A stretch of DNA of 64,000 nucleotides from Odoribacter sp. AF15-53 (GTDB lineage Bacteria; Bacteroidota; Bacteroidia; Bacteroidales; Marinifilaceae): the NCBI RefSeq assembly GCF_003479425.1, contig NZ_QUHC01000010.1, positions 72,832-136,831 on the forward strand. Reading direction: 5' to 3'. Every line of letters starts with the position of its first letter. The first letter of the stretch is position 1. Positions 36,610-46,600 of this stretch are shown in pieces. Both the position numbers and the translations under genes were made by a program. The notes under the pieces are model-generated. The model made no database searches. It saw only the letters and a program-made list of their open reading frames with translations, and was not told where the DNA came from.

Positions 36610-36652
36610 ATTCCGGGTGTAGCTATTTGGCGGCATCCGGAATTTTCTTTTT
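36610..36652 (+). terminator. Intrinsic terminator after the TSCPD gene
   Basis: ATTCCGGGTG (36610-36619) pairs with CATCCGGAAT (36634-36643; one G-U pair), followed by TTTCTTTTT. It separates the first cassette and TSCPD gene from the second ABC cassette. Confidence 0.75.
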
Positions 36653-36655
36653 CAA

Positions 36656-36686
36656 TCGGGTAGTACCGTTTCCGTTTTCGGGTATT
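36656..36686 (+). promoter_or_regulatory. Bipartite motif TCGGGTAGTACC-N15-TATT, copy 1 (putative ECF promoter)
   Basis: TCGGGTAGTACC at 36656-36667 is followed after exactly 15 nt by TATT at 36683-36686. The same 12-mer, spacing and TATT recur at 51160-51190 upstream of the sigma gene. The distance to the ATG at 36737 (50 nt) suits a promoter. Reading it as the -35/-10 of the distal sigma factor is inference. Confidence 0.45.
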
Positions 36687-36736
36687 CTATAAAGTGTAAT
36701 AAAACGTGTGGTAATATTTATTCAAAACTATACTTT

Positions 36737-37669
36737 ATGGAAGAATCAATTGTTAAGGTAGAACATTTATCTCATCGTTACAGCGTGCAATGGGCGGTTC
36801 GGGATATTAATTTTGAAATAACGGAAAATGGTATTTACGGTTTGTTAGGTTCCAACGGTGCCGGTAAATCGACGACAATGAACATTATGTGCGGGGTGTT
36901 GAAACAGACTGAGGGAGAAGTGTTTATAAAGGGTGTGAGTATGAGGGAGAATCCGGTTGAGGCGAAACGCTATATCGGTTTTTTGCCACAGAAACCTCCA
37001 TTATACAATGATTTGACGGTAGAAGAGTTTCTGGCATTCTCGGCTAATATCCGTCGTATTCCCACGGGCGAGGTTAATGAGGCGATCAAGGTTGTCATGG
37101 GACGTTGTGGTCTGACACATTTCAAGAAACGTTTGGTGCGTAATTTATCGGGAGGTTATCAACAACGGTTAGGTATCGCCCAGGCTATTATTCACAATCC
37201 CGCTTTCGTCGTGTTGGACGAACCTACGAATGGTCTGGACCCTAATCAGATCGTGGAGATCCGTCACTTGATCAAGGAGATTGCCGAAGAACGTACGGTG
37301 ATTCTTTCAACTCATATCCTGTCGGAGGTACAGGCAACGTGTGATTATATCCGGATGATCGAGGAGGGACAGGTTGTTTTTGCCGGGACTGTCGAGGAGT
37401 TTGATAACTACATCGTTCCCAGCACGATATTTGTAAGTTTGGCATCTACGCCTGCCGTGGACGAGTTAAGAATGCTTCCGGGGGTGGAGAACGCGGAAAG
37501 TGTGGGTGGCATGGACTATCGGGTGAATTTCTCGGATTCCCGGGAGGCGATCATGCAGATCGTGGAGGCGAGCGTGGCCCGAAATTGGCAGTTGTTGGAA
37601 ATTCGAATGGAGAAAAGCTCTATGGATAGCGTGTTTGCCGAGCTTTCGGCCAAAAGTAAGAAACACTAG
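36737..37669 (+). CDS. ABC transporter ATP-binding protein, cassette 2 (GldA-like)
   Basis: 310 residues with Walker A GSNGAGKST, Q-loop LPQKPPL, signature LSGGYQQR, Walker B FVVLDEPT and H-loop STH, plus the same C-terminal extension as its paralogue at 28024. The N-terminal SHRYSVQWAVRDINFEI is almost identical between the two, while the stretch after the Q-loop and the C-terminal domain have diverged. It leads a transcript that includes two permease fusions and probably continues into FecR and SusC/SusD, since no terminator is seen up to 51006. Confidence 0.93.
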   Translation: MEESIVKVEHLSHRYSVQWAVRDINFEITENGIYGLLGSNGAGKSTTMNIMCGVLKQTEGEVFIKGVSMRENPVEAKRYIGFLPQKPPLYNDLTVEEFLAFSANIRRIPTGEVNEAIKVVMGRCGLTHFKKRLVRNLSGGYQQRLGIAQAIIHNPAFVVLDEPTNGLDPNQIVEIRHLIKEIAEERTVILSTHILSEVQATCDYIRMIEEGQVVFAGTVEEFDNYIVPSTIFVSLASTPAVDELRMLPGVENAESVGGMDYRVNFSDSREAIMQIVEASVARNWQLLEIRMEKSSMDSVFAELSAKSKKH

Positions 37670-37681
37670 AAAGGAGGGCTT

Positions 37682-39970
37682 ATGAAGATGATAATAAAAA
37701 TAGCGAAGACCGAATTACAGTCTTTGTTTTATTCGCCGATAGCCTGGTTGCTTTTGGTGGTTTTTGCCTATCAAGTGGGAATGATCATGTCCGGTTTGTT
37801 GGAAGATATTGTGGTTCGGCAGGCTATGGGATACGGGGCGTGGAGGGTTTCCAGTATTTTCGGGGAGCTTTTCGGTAATATTCAGGGAACCTTGTACTTT
37901 TACATACCTTTGCTGACGATGAACATGATCAGCCGCGATTTGAGTGGTGGCACGATCAAGTTACTGCAATCAGCCCCGTTGCGTAATGCGGAGATTGTAC
38001 TGGGTAAATACTTGGCTCTGATGGTATTTGGGTTAGTTATGATTGGAATTATATTACTTTACGTGATTTTCGGGGTATGTACGATCCAAAATATAGATTT
38101 ACCTTATATCTTGACGGGAATGCTCGGGCTTTACCTGTTGTTGTGTGCTTACGCGGCAATCGGTTTGTTTGTGTCCAGCTTGACCTCTTATCAGGTAATG
38201 GCAGCTTTCGGGACGTTATTTATCCTGGCCATGTTCAATTACGTGGGGGGCGTGTGGCAGGATTACGAGTTTGTACGTGATCTCACGTATTGGTTGTCTA
38301 TCCGGGGACGGACGGAGGAGTTCATTTACGGGTTGATTTGCAGCGAGGACGTGCTTTATTTCCTTATCGTGATTTTCTTGTTCCTGACATGGACCGTTTA
38401 CCGGTTGATTAACCGGGTGCAGCGTCGGACTTGGACGACACGCTGGGGTGTTTATCTTGGCGTGTTCGTGATGGCCATGACGTTTGGGTATTTGAGTTCT
38501 CGTCCGATGTTGATGGCGTATCATGATTCGACCCGGACAAAAATGAATTCATTAAGTAAAAATAGTCAGGATATCGTGGCCATGCTGGACGGTGAGGTGA
38601 AGATTACGACCTATACCAACCTGTTGGATAAGGATTTTTGGAGTACTTTACCTAACCATATCAATTTTGATAAACAGAACTTCCGACCCTATATCCGGTT
38701 CAAACCTGATATGAAGATTCGTTATGTCTATTTTTACGATAATGCCAATAATAATGAATTGGAAGAGCAGTATCCCGATATGACCGACGCGGAAAGGGCG
38801 AAACAGATCAGCGAGAATTATGGGGTGCCGTTTTCTATTTTTCTTTCTCCTGAAAAGATGCGAAAGATTGAGGATTTGAGCGGGGAAGGTAATAAAACGA
38901 TTCGTGTCATCGAGCGAGAGAACGGTCAGAAGGCTTACTTGCGTTTCTATTTCCATGGGGGATGGAAAGATTCCCCGGGTGAACCTGAAATTTCGGCTGC
39001 ATTCAAGCGGTTGGTATCGGATGTCCCGACGATCGGGTTCTTGGCTGGGCATGGTGAACGAAATATATACAAGGAGGCCGATCGGGAATATAAACGTATT
39101 TCCAGTGATAAGAATATACGTTCTTCTATGATTAATCAAGGATTCAATATAGAAGAAGTCTATCTGAAAGCTCCTCTTCCGGACAGTATCAGTATCTTGG
39201 TTATTTCCGAGTTAAGATCTCCCTTGTCCGTCGGGGAGATGAGTAATCTGGATGCGTTTATTGCCCGGGGAGGAAATCTTTTAATCCTGGGAGGTCCCGG
39301 ACGACAGGAGTTGATGAACCCGCTTACCGAACGTTGGGGCGTGCGTTTCATGCCGGGGCAGTTAGTACAACCTACCGAGTTGCTTCAAGCGGATTTGATC
39401 CAGGCGTTGCCGACAGATGAAGGTGTCGGGTTTTGGTCCGGTCTGGCTATGATCCGGAAATACGAGGGATGCGTGGCTATGCCGGGATGCGTGAGCTTGG
39501 AATATAAACCCGTTGAAGGAGTGAAGATCATTCCTTTGATGTCAACGGACACGATCGGGTGTTGGAACCGGATGACTACTGCCGATTTCGTGCGTGATTC
39601 TATTACTTATATGCCCGAAGTTGGTGATCAGGCGGGGATTTTTCCCACGGCTCTGGCTTTAACCCGTGATGTGAATGGTAAGGAACAGCGAATTGTCATT
39701 GTCGGGAATACCGATTTCCTCAGTAACGGGGAGTTTGCCACGGGAAGGCGTGAAGTTCGGAATTTTAACTATACTTTGGCGCATTCCGCTTTTTACTGGC
39801 TATCACACGAGGAATTGCCGGTAAGTACGGAGGGGGATGATCCTACTGATAGAAAACTGTATGTCGGGGAAGCCGCCATGGAAGTATGGTCGATCGTGTT
39901 TATGATCGTGATTCCCGTTATTCTGGCACTTGCCGGAATTATAATATGGGTACGCCGCCGGGGGCGTTAG
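37682..39970 (+). CDS. Fused ABC-2 permease / GldG-like auxiliary protein, cassette 2 copy a
   Basis: 762 residues. The start is preceded by AAAGGAGGGCTT, an unusually strong Shine-Dalgarno sequence for this phylum. Permease part to about 275 (MISRDLSGGTIKLLQSAPLR, then LGKYLALMVFGL); GldG-like domain with IGFLAGHGERN and ARGGNLLILGGPGRQELMNP; final helix and RRRGR tail. It matches the cassette 1 proteins over its full length. It follows the ATPase after 12 nt. Confidence 0.9.
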   Translation: MKMIIKIAKTELQSLFYSPIAWLLLVVFAYQVGMIMSGLLEDIVVRQAMGYGAWRVSSIFGELFGNIQGTLYFYIPLLTMNMISRDLSGGTIKLLQSAPLRNAEIVLGKYLALMVFGLVMIGIILLYVIFGVCTIQNIDLPYILTGMLGLYLLLCAYAAIGLFVSSLTSYQVMAAFGTLFILAMFNYVGGVWQDYEFVRDLTYWLSIRGRTEEFIYGLICSEDVLYFLIVIFLFLTWTVYRLINRVQRRTWTTRWGVYLGVFVMAMTFGYLSSRPMLMAYHDSTRTKMNSLSKNSQDIVAMLDGEVKITTYTNLLDKDFWSTLPNHINFDKQNFRPYIRFKPDMKIRYVYFYDNANNNELEEQYPDMTDAERAKQISENYGVPFSIFLSPEKMRKIEDLSGEGNKTIRVIERENGQKAYLRFYFHGGWKDSPGEPEISAAFKRLVSDVPTIGFLAGHGERNIYKEADREYKRISSDKNIRSSMINQGFNIEEVYLKAPLPDSISILVISELRSPLSVGEMSNLDAFIARGGNLLILGGPGRQELMNPLTERWGVRFMPGQLVQPTELLQADLIQALPTDEGVGFWSGLAMIRKYEGCVAMPGCVSLEYKPVEGVKIIPLMSTDTIGCWNRMTTADFVRDSITYMPEVGDQAGIFPTALALTRDVNGKEQRIVIVGNTDFLSNGEFATGRREVRNFNYTLAHSAFYWLSHEELPVSTEGDDPTDRKLYVGEAAMEVWSIVFMIVIPVILALAGIIIWVRRRGR

Positions 39971-40004
39971 AGGTTAGGCGGGTTAATATTAAAATGTTAG
40001 GTTT

Positions 40005-42290
40005 ATGAATATGATATATAAAATAGCGAAGACCGAATTGCAGATGTTGTTTTACTCGCCTGTGGCTTGGTTGGTTTTGATTATATTTACATTTCAATCG
40101 GGATTGATATTTACCAATGCGATTGAGATGGTTGAACGGGAGCAGGCCATGGGCTATGACCCGATGTTTATCAGTTCTAGTCTTTTCGGCCGGTTGTTCT
40201 ATACTGTTCAGGATTATCTTTTTTTGTATATTCCTTTACTGACGATGGGTCTTGTGAGTCGTGATTTGGCGGGAGGTACCATTAAATTGCTTCATTCTTC
40301 GCCAATGACGAACACGCAGATTATTCTGGGAAAATTCTTTTCCATGATGATTTTTGCTTTCTTGCTGGTGGGGATATTCGTGATTTACGTGATCTACAGC
40401 TTGTTCGTGGTCGAGCATTTCGATGTACTTTATATTCTTACCGGGATACTGGGTATATACCTGTTGATTTGCACGTATGCCTCGATCGGGTTGTTTATGT
40501 CGACAATTTCGTCTTACCAGATTATCGCGGCCGTTGGGACGTTTGTGCTTTTGATTTTCTTGAATTTTGTGAGTAGTATCTGGCAGGATATTGATTTCGT
40601 GCGGGATGTCACCTTCTGGCTATCTCTTCGCGGACGGGCGGAAAGTTTCACGGGCGGTTTGATCTCCAGCGAGGATGTTGTCTATTTTATCATGGTGCCG
40701 GGCATGTTTCTCTGGTTCTCGATTATAAAACTTTCTTCCCGAGTGAATCATAGTTCCCGGGGACAGAATGCCATAAAATATGTAGGTGTTTTTCTCGTGG
40801 TGGCTTTTGTCGGTTATTTGAGCTCCCGTCCTCATTTGATGGGATATGTCGACACAACCCGTGAAAATAGTCGAACACTAACTCCTAATAGTCAGGAAAT
40901 TGTCAAGAAACTGAAAGGCGGTTTAACGATAACCACGTACAGTAACCTGTTGGACGATGATTTCATGAAGGCCATCCCGCGTTACCAGAATTACGATAAA
41001 GAAAGATTCCAGGAATACATTCGTTTTAAACCGGAAATCAAGATGGAGTACGTGTATTACTATGATTCGGTTCAGAACACGAGGAGAAGAGGATTCCTTG
41101 CCGACCTGCCTATGGAGAAACGAGCAAGACAGATCGCACATTCACACAAGATTAAATTTTCGAGGTATCTTAACCCTGAACAGATTAAACAGGTTATTGA
41201 TCTAACGCCCGAAGATAATCGTTTTGTTAGGCAGGTGACCCGGGAAAGCGGGGAAAAAATGTTCTTGCGACAATTTGATGATATGATGCGTGATCCTTCG
41301 GAGGGAGAGATCTCGGCGGCTTTTAAACGAATGGTCATGGAATTACCCACGGTCGGTTTTCTGACAGGTCACGGGGAACGGAATATCAATCTTTACCGGG
41401 ACAGGGATTACGCTTGTTTCGCCCGGGATAAACGATTCCGCCATGCACTACTTAATCAGGGGTTTGATGTGACGGAAGTAACCTTGAAAGAGGATATTCC
41501 GGCATTGATTAATATTCTCGTGATCGCTGATATGATGCAACCGTTGACCGAGAATGAAATGAAACGTCTGGAACGATATATAAATCGGGGAGGTAATCTT
41601 TTCATCGTGGGCGACCCGTATAGTCGTGAGTTTATGAATCCGTTAGTAGAACCTTTCGGTGTGGAATTTACAGAAGGGATACTTGTGAAACCGACTGAAA
41701 ATTTCCAACCCGATCTAGTGATGGCCTGGCCGACCCCCGGGGCTTTGGAATTGTCTTATTTCTACGAGAATATGAAGAATTGGCGGCAATGTGCGGCCAT
41801 GTCCGGGGCCGCGGGGCTGAAATATTCCACGGACAAGGGATTCAATGTCGTCCCCGTGTTGCAAACTGACACGACGGGCGTGTGGAACGAGATGGAAACC
41901 ACCAATTTTATTGATGATACCGTTCGTTTTAATCCTTCGGCCGGAGAAATCGAACAGATGTACACGACTGTACTGGCCTTGTCCCGTCCGATGGGCGACC
42001 GGGAGCAGAAGATCGTGATCTTGGGTGATGCAGACTGTATTAGTAATGCCGAGCTTTTTAAATCTCGGGAAGAAATAGAGTCCGGTAACTTTTATATTAT
42101 ACTTGGTTCGTTTTCTTGGCTTTCTGATGGGGAAGCTCCGGTTGACGTGCGTCGTCCGAAATCTATTGACAACCGCCTTTTCTTGGGTAAAACGGGCGTC
42201 AAAATTACGGATATCATGTTCAAATGGTTTATCCCGATCGCTTTATTGATCGCGGCCATTTTTGTGGCGATCCGAAGAAGAGGAAGATAA
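40005..42290 (+). CDS. Fused ABC-2 permease / GldG-like auxiliary protein, cassette 2 copy b
   Basis: 761 residues, the fourth member of the set: permease part (LVSRDLAGGTIKLLHSSPMT), GldG-like domain with VGFLTGHGERN and NRGGNLFIVGDPYSREFMNP, last helix and RRRGR. It is the distal partner in cassette 2. The gap to the following fecR gene is only 53 nt and shows neither terminator nor promoter, so the transporter and the SusCD regulation genes are probably co-transcribed. Confidence 0.9.
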   Translation: MNMIYKIAKTELQMLFYSPVAWLVLIIFTFQSGLIFTNAIEMVEREQAMGYDPMFISSSLFGRLFYTVQDYLFLYIPLLTMGLVSRDLAGGTIKLLHSSPMTNTQIILGKFFSMMIFAFLLVGIFVIYVIYSLFVVEHFDVLYILTGILGIYLLICTYASIGLFMSTISSYQIIAAVGTFVLLIFLNFVSSIWQDIDFVRDVTFWLSLRGRAESFTGGLISSEDVVYFIMVPGMFLWFSIIKLSSRVNHSSRGQNAIKYVGVFLVVAFVGYLSSRPHLMGYVDTTRENSRTLTPNSQEIVKKLKGGLTITTYSNLLDDDFMKAIPRYQNYDKERFQEYIRFKPEIKMEYVYYYDSVQNTRRRGFLADLPMEKRARQIAHSHKIKFSRYLNPEQIKQVIDLTPEDNRFVRQVTRESGEKMFLRQFDDMMRDPSEGEISAAFKRMVMELPTVGFLTGHGERNINLYRDRDYACFARDKRFRHALLNQGFDVTEVTLKEDIPALINILVIADMMQPLTENEMKRLERYINRGGNLFIVGDPYSREFMNPLVEPFGVEFTEGILVKPTENFQPDLVMAWPTPGALELSYFYENMKNWRQCAAMSGAAGLKYSTDKGFNVVPVLQTDTTGVWNEMETTNFIDDTVRFNPSAGEIEQMYTTVLALSRPMGDREQKIVILGDADCISNAELFKSREEIESGNFYIILGSFSWLSDGEAPVDVRRPKSIDNRLFLGKTGVKITDIMFKWFIPIALLIAAIFVAIRRRGR

Positions 42291-42343
42291 ATTTTAGTTA
42301 AAAAGTAATACCTAATCGTGTTTCAAGTATTCTTTAAGCAGTT

Positions 42344-43531
42344 ATGAGTATAGACAACATACATATCATATTGGATTTAATTCTGAAATCCTGGGCCGGG
42401 ACTCTTACGCGGCCGGAAGAGGAGCGGTTGAACGAGTTGTTGAGCGATCCGGAGTGGGCACGCCTGAAACAGGATTTGGAAGACGACCGTTTCATCATGG
42501 GACGTTTTAAAGAGTATGAGAAATACGATAAGATGGCTGATTTCTCTTGTTTCTTGAAACGTATCCGGAAGAAACGGAAGCGGGTTCTGTGGACGACGGG
42601 TATACGTCGGACGATTTACGTGGCGGCTTCTTTGCTTGTGTTTGCCATGGCCGGTTGGCTGTGGTTGACCGGGCGCACGGGTGAGCATCAACCGGAAACG
42701 GTTCAGGAGATGGCCAGAATGGGTACGGTAGACCGGAATAGCGTGCGCTTGATCCTAGGCGACAACAAGATGATACCGTTGACTCGCCGGGGCGAGGCCG
42801 TGATGTTGGCCACGAAAGGTATACAATACTCGGACGGCTTGCGAACGTTGAACTATAAATACGTCAAGAATGATTCTCTTGAGGATGTGGTTGAGTATCA
42901 TACCCTGATCGTGCCTAAAGGTGAGATGCAAAAGGTGATTTTTTCCGATAGTAGCTGGGTCGTGCTGAATGCCCGCTCCTCGATCAAGTTCCCCGCGGTA
43001 TTCAAGGGTGCGGAGCGAAAGGTCTATGTCGAGGGAGAGGCTTATTTCGAGGTGGCGAGAGATGCGGAACATCCCTTCATCGTTTCGGTAAAGAACTTTG
43101 ACGTGCGGGTATTGGGGACAAGTTTCAACGTGTTGAGTTATGATGATGAATTTGCATCCTGCGTCACCTTGTTATCGGGAAGCGTGGAGACCATGTCGGG
43201 GAATGACACCGTGTGCCTGCGGCCGGGGGAGCAGGTTTCTATAACAAGTGACAATCGGATGACGGTGCAAAAAACAGATATAAATGTCGTAGTGTCTTGG
43301 ATGGATGAGAAATTCGGTTTTAACAATGAAAGACTGGATGTGATCATGAGGAAGATTTGTCGTTGGTACGATGTGGAAGTTTTATACGAGGTTCCGGGTA
43401 TTCGTGAACGCTGTTTTACCGGGGCTCCTTCAAGTAACATGCCTTTACCGGAATTGTTGGAGGCGCTAAGTACCACGACAAATTTACACTTCTCATTGCG
43501 TGACGGAGTTATAACCATTAAACAGAACTAA
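42344..43531 (+). CDS. FecR-family anti-sigma factor without adjacent sigma gene
   Basis: 395 residues. Cytoplasmic N-terminus, one membrane helix at about 88-108 (YVAASLLVFAMAGWLWLTG), FecR domain at about 190-290 (LIVPKGEMQKVIFSDSSWVV, RVLGTSFNVLSY) and a C-terminal DUF4974 domain ending DGVITIKQN. Unlike the other two fecR genes it has a transporter gene, not a sigma gene, upstream. The only unpaired ECF sigma gene nearby is at 51343, beyond the SusCD operon, and is the best candidate partner. Confidence 0.93.
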   Translation: MSIDNIHIILDLILKSWAGTLTRPEEERLNELLSDPEWARLKQDLEDDRFIMGRFKEYEKYDKMADFSCFLKRIRKKRKRVLWTTGIRRTIYVAASLLVFAMAGWLWLTGRTGEHQPETVQEMARMGTVDRNSVRLILGDNKMIPLTRRGEAVMLATKGIQYSDGLRTLNYKYVKNDSLEDVVEYHTLIVPKGEMQKVIFSDSSWVVLNARSSIKFPAVFKGAERKVYVEGEAYFEVARDAEHPFIVSVKNFDVRVLGTSFNVLSYDDEFASCVTLLSGSVETMSGNDTVCLRPGEQVSITSDNRMTVQKTDINVVVSWMDEKFGFNNERLDVIMRKICRWYDVEVLYEVPGIRERCFTGAPSSNMPLPELLEALSTTTNLHFSLRDGVITIKQN

Positions 43532-43570
43532 AGCTAGCAAACGAAAACTAACCGTGAAAGCGTGAATTGA

Positions 43571-43589
43571 TAGAATGGTGAACATTCTA
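43571..43589 (+). promoter_or_regulatory. Small RNA hairpin between fecR and susC, locus 3
   Basis: TAGAATG (43571-43577) and CATTCTA (43583-43589) form a perfect 7-bp stem with loop GTGAA. It is weaker than the hairpins in the corresponding gaps of loci 1 and 2. Confidence 0.4.
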
Positions 43590-43627
43590 AACGGGAAAGA
43601 TATACCTATAAACCAAATTTACAAACT

Positions 43628-43693
43628 ATGATGCTTCCACGCGTAACCGTGATGGGACACGATTCCGGACGGGGGCATCCTTATGAAAATTAA
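43628..43693 (+). CDS. Possible 21-codon leader ORF overlapping susC
   Basis: In loci 1 and 2 susC starts right after TACAAATCT. Here the matching context TTTACAAACTATG opens instead a 21-codon frame beginning MMLPRVTVMG, whose stop TAA (43691-43693) overlaps the first codons of susC at 43683. It is in another frame than susC. It could be a coupling leader peptide or a chance frame; coding is not proven. Confidence 0.3.
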   Translation: MMLPRVTVMGHDSGRGHPYEN

Positions 43694-46600
43694 AACTGAT
43701 CTTATGAGAAAAAAGAAGTCTAACCTGTCTACGACGTGCGGAAAAACCGGCATATTTTTCATGTTGGTAATTCTGTTACAGTCTTTTAGTATCGGTATTA
43801 GTCGGGCACAGTCCGGCGATGATCCGAGATTGACCGTGGAGTTTAAAGAGACTCCCTTTATAGACGTGATTAACTACATTAAACGTCATGCGAAATATGA
43901 TTTCCTTTATAATAACGAGGAAGTGCAGAAAATTCCGGCCGTGACGCATGCTTTCAAGTCCGTTCCAGCTTCGGAGGTACTCCGGATATGCCTAGAAGGA
44001 ACTGAATATACTTTCCGTCTTTTCCAGAATATGATCGTCATACAGAAAAGACAAAAGACGCTGGAACCGGTCACCGTACGGGGAAAAGTGTTGGATGAGC
44101 GTGGTGTGTCATTACCCGGAGCCACGGTGATCGTGAAAGGGACAAGCATAGGAGGAAGTACGAACGATCAGGGTATGTTCGTTTTTAGCTTGCCCAAGAT
44201 GGACACGATCTATCTTTTGATTAGTTTCGTGGGAATGGAAACCCGTGAGGTCGGGATATCGGATTTTAGCAAGGAGGTTGTCGTACGCATGAAACCCGAC
44301 ACGAAAGAGGTGGAAGAAGTAGTCGTGACCGGGTATGGGAACGTGCGTAAGACTAGTTTTACGGGTAATTCAGTAACGGTCACCCAGGATGAGTTACTGA
44401 AAGTTTCCAAGACGAATGTCATGAAAGCTTTGGAGGTATACGATCCCTCGTTTCGTGTCAGGACAAATAATCAATGGGGGTCGGATCCCAATGCGCTTCC
44501 GGAAATGCAGATTCGGGGACAGTCGAGTATCGGGGTAAAGGATCTTGACCGGAACACGCTTTCTAAATCCGCTTTAGAGAACAATCCTAATTTGCCTATT
44601 TTTATCTTGGATAATTTCGAAACCACGATTCAAAAGATATACGATATGGACCCCAACCGTATCGAGAGTGTGACCATTCTCAAGGATGCTGCGGCCACGG
44701 CTCTCTATGGCTCACGGGCTGCAAACGGCGTGGTGGTAATCACGACCGTGGCCCCGAAATCCGGTGAGATCCGGGTGACATACAATATGGTCGGGACAGT
44801 TTCCATGCCTAATCTGAAAGACTATAACTTGATGAACGCCCGGGAAAAACTGGAAGCCGAAGTTGCGGCCGGTTTATTCAATATGGAGGGTGAGGAACTT
44901 TGGATAGGATTAATGAGGTTGGAAGAATATCAGGCTAAATTACGGAACGTGCAGGAAGGTGTTAATACTTATTGGCTGGCTAAACCTTTGAGGACAGAGT
45001 TCAATCACAAGCATGGCTTGTATCTTGAAGGAGGAAACGAGGAATTTCGCTATGGGATTGACTTGGGTTACAACAACGAGAACGGGGTTATGAAGGGTTC
45101 TTATCGGGACAGGATAGATGCCGGGTTCTCTATTTACTACACGACTCCGAAAGTGCAAGTTCACAATTATATCAGTTACGGTGTCACCAAGGAGAAAGAG
45201 TCTCCTTATGGTGATTTCTCGCAGTATACCCAAATGCTGCCTTACGAGAAATACAAAGACGAGGACGGTAAGACGTTGCGTCGTTTGAATTGGTCGCGAG
45301 TGTTGGATTTCGAGCCGATGAACCCGCTATACGAGGCCGAGTTGGGGAGTTTTGACAAGGGACAAACGAACATCCTGACCGAAAACCTGAGCGTGAACTG
45401 GTTTGTTAAACCGACCTTCTGGGTGAAAGGTGAATTGGGCGTGAGTCATTCGACGGGAAAACGTGAGGCTTTCATTGATCCGTTGTCTATAAAGAACAAT
45501 TTAGACTATGGTGACGACCGGAGTTACGTGGGGAGTCTGACGCTAACGAACACGGAATATACGACTTGGGAAGGGAAACTGACCGTGTCTTATAACGAAT
45601 CAATCAGCAACCACAACATAAACGTGGGGGGAGGACTGGAGGTAAAAACCACCCGGCGACGTACTAATAGCGGTACGTACAAGGGATTTCAGTCTGCCGA
45701 ATTCTCTTCGCCCGAGTTTGCCCGTTCCATGCCGAACAAAACTACTTTTCAAGAAGTGCAAACTCGTTTGTTTGGAATGTTTGCTCGTTTAAATTATTCT
45801 TATAAAGATATTTACTTGATGGATGCTTCTCTTCGTGTTGACGGTTCTTCTGAGTTCGGATCAGACAAGCGTTACGCACCCTTCTTTTCGGGAGGTTTGG
45901 GTTTGAACGTTCACAAGTATACTTTCATGGAGAAATACGGGTTTATTAATCACCTTAAAGTACGCGGTTCATTCGGGCAAACGGGAAAAGTTAACTTCGA
46001 ACCTTACGCGGCGGTACCTACTCACGAGATTGATGTTGATGAATGGTACGTGTCGGGACCCGCGGCAAGCCTGATGAGGACTCGGGGAAACAAGGATTTA
46101 AAGTGGGAAAAGACCGATAAGTTTGATATCGGGTTTGAGCTGGGGTTGTTGAGAAATCTACTTTATTTGGAATTTTCATGGTATAACGAAATTACGAATG
46201 GTCTGATTACCGATGTTACTCTGCCGACGTCCACGGGATTCCGTACCTATAAAAGTAATATGGGTAAGGTCGAGAACAAGGGATTTGAAATTCAATTCCG
46301 GAGTGACCTGCTCAGTACTTCGGACTGGTACGTGGCTGTTTTTGCCAATTTGGCGCATAATACCAACAAAATTAAGAAAATATCCGATGCTCTAAAAGCA
46401 TACAACGACGCGGTAAACGAGTACTATAACCAAGAAATCGAGAGCATCTGGGACAAGGACAATCCGAATTTGAATCGGGTAATGACGAAATACGAAGAGG
46501 GACAATCCCTTTCCGCGAAGTACGGGTTAAAATCTCTTGGAATAGACCCTGCAAACGGGCAGGAATTGTATGTTTACCGGGACGGATCAGTCGGTTACGA

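Noticed and set aside
28024..42290. A gliding motility or type IX secretion cluster
   Set aside because: Only GldA/F/G-like functions are present, the F and G parts are fused, and no gldJ-N, sprA or C-terminal secretion-domain genes are seen.
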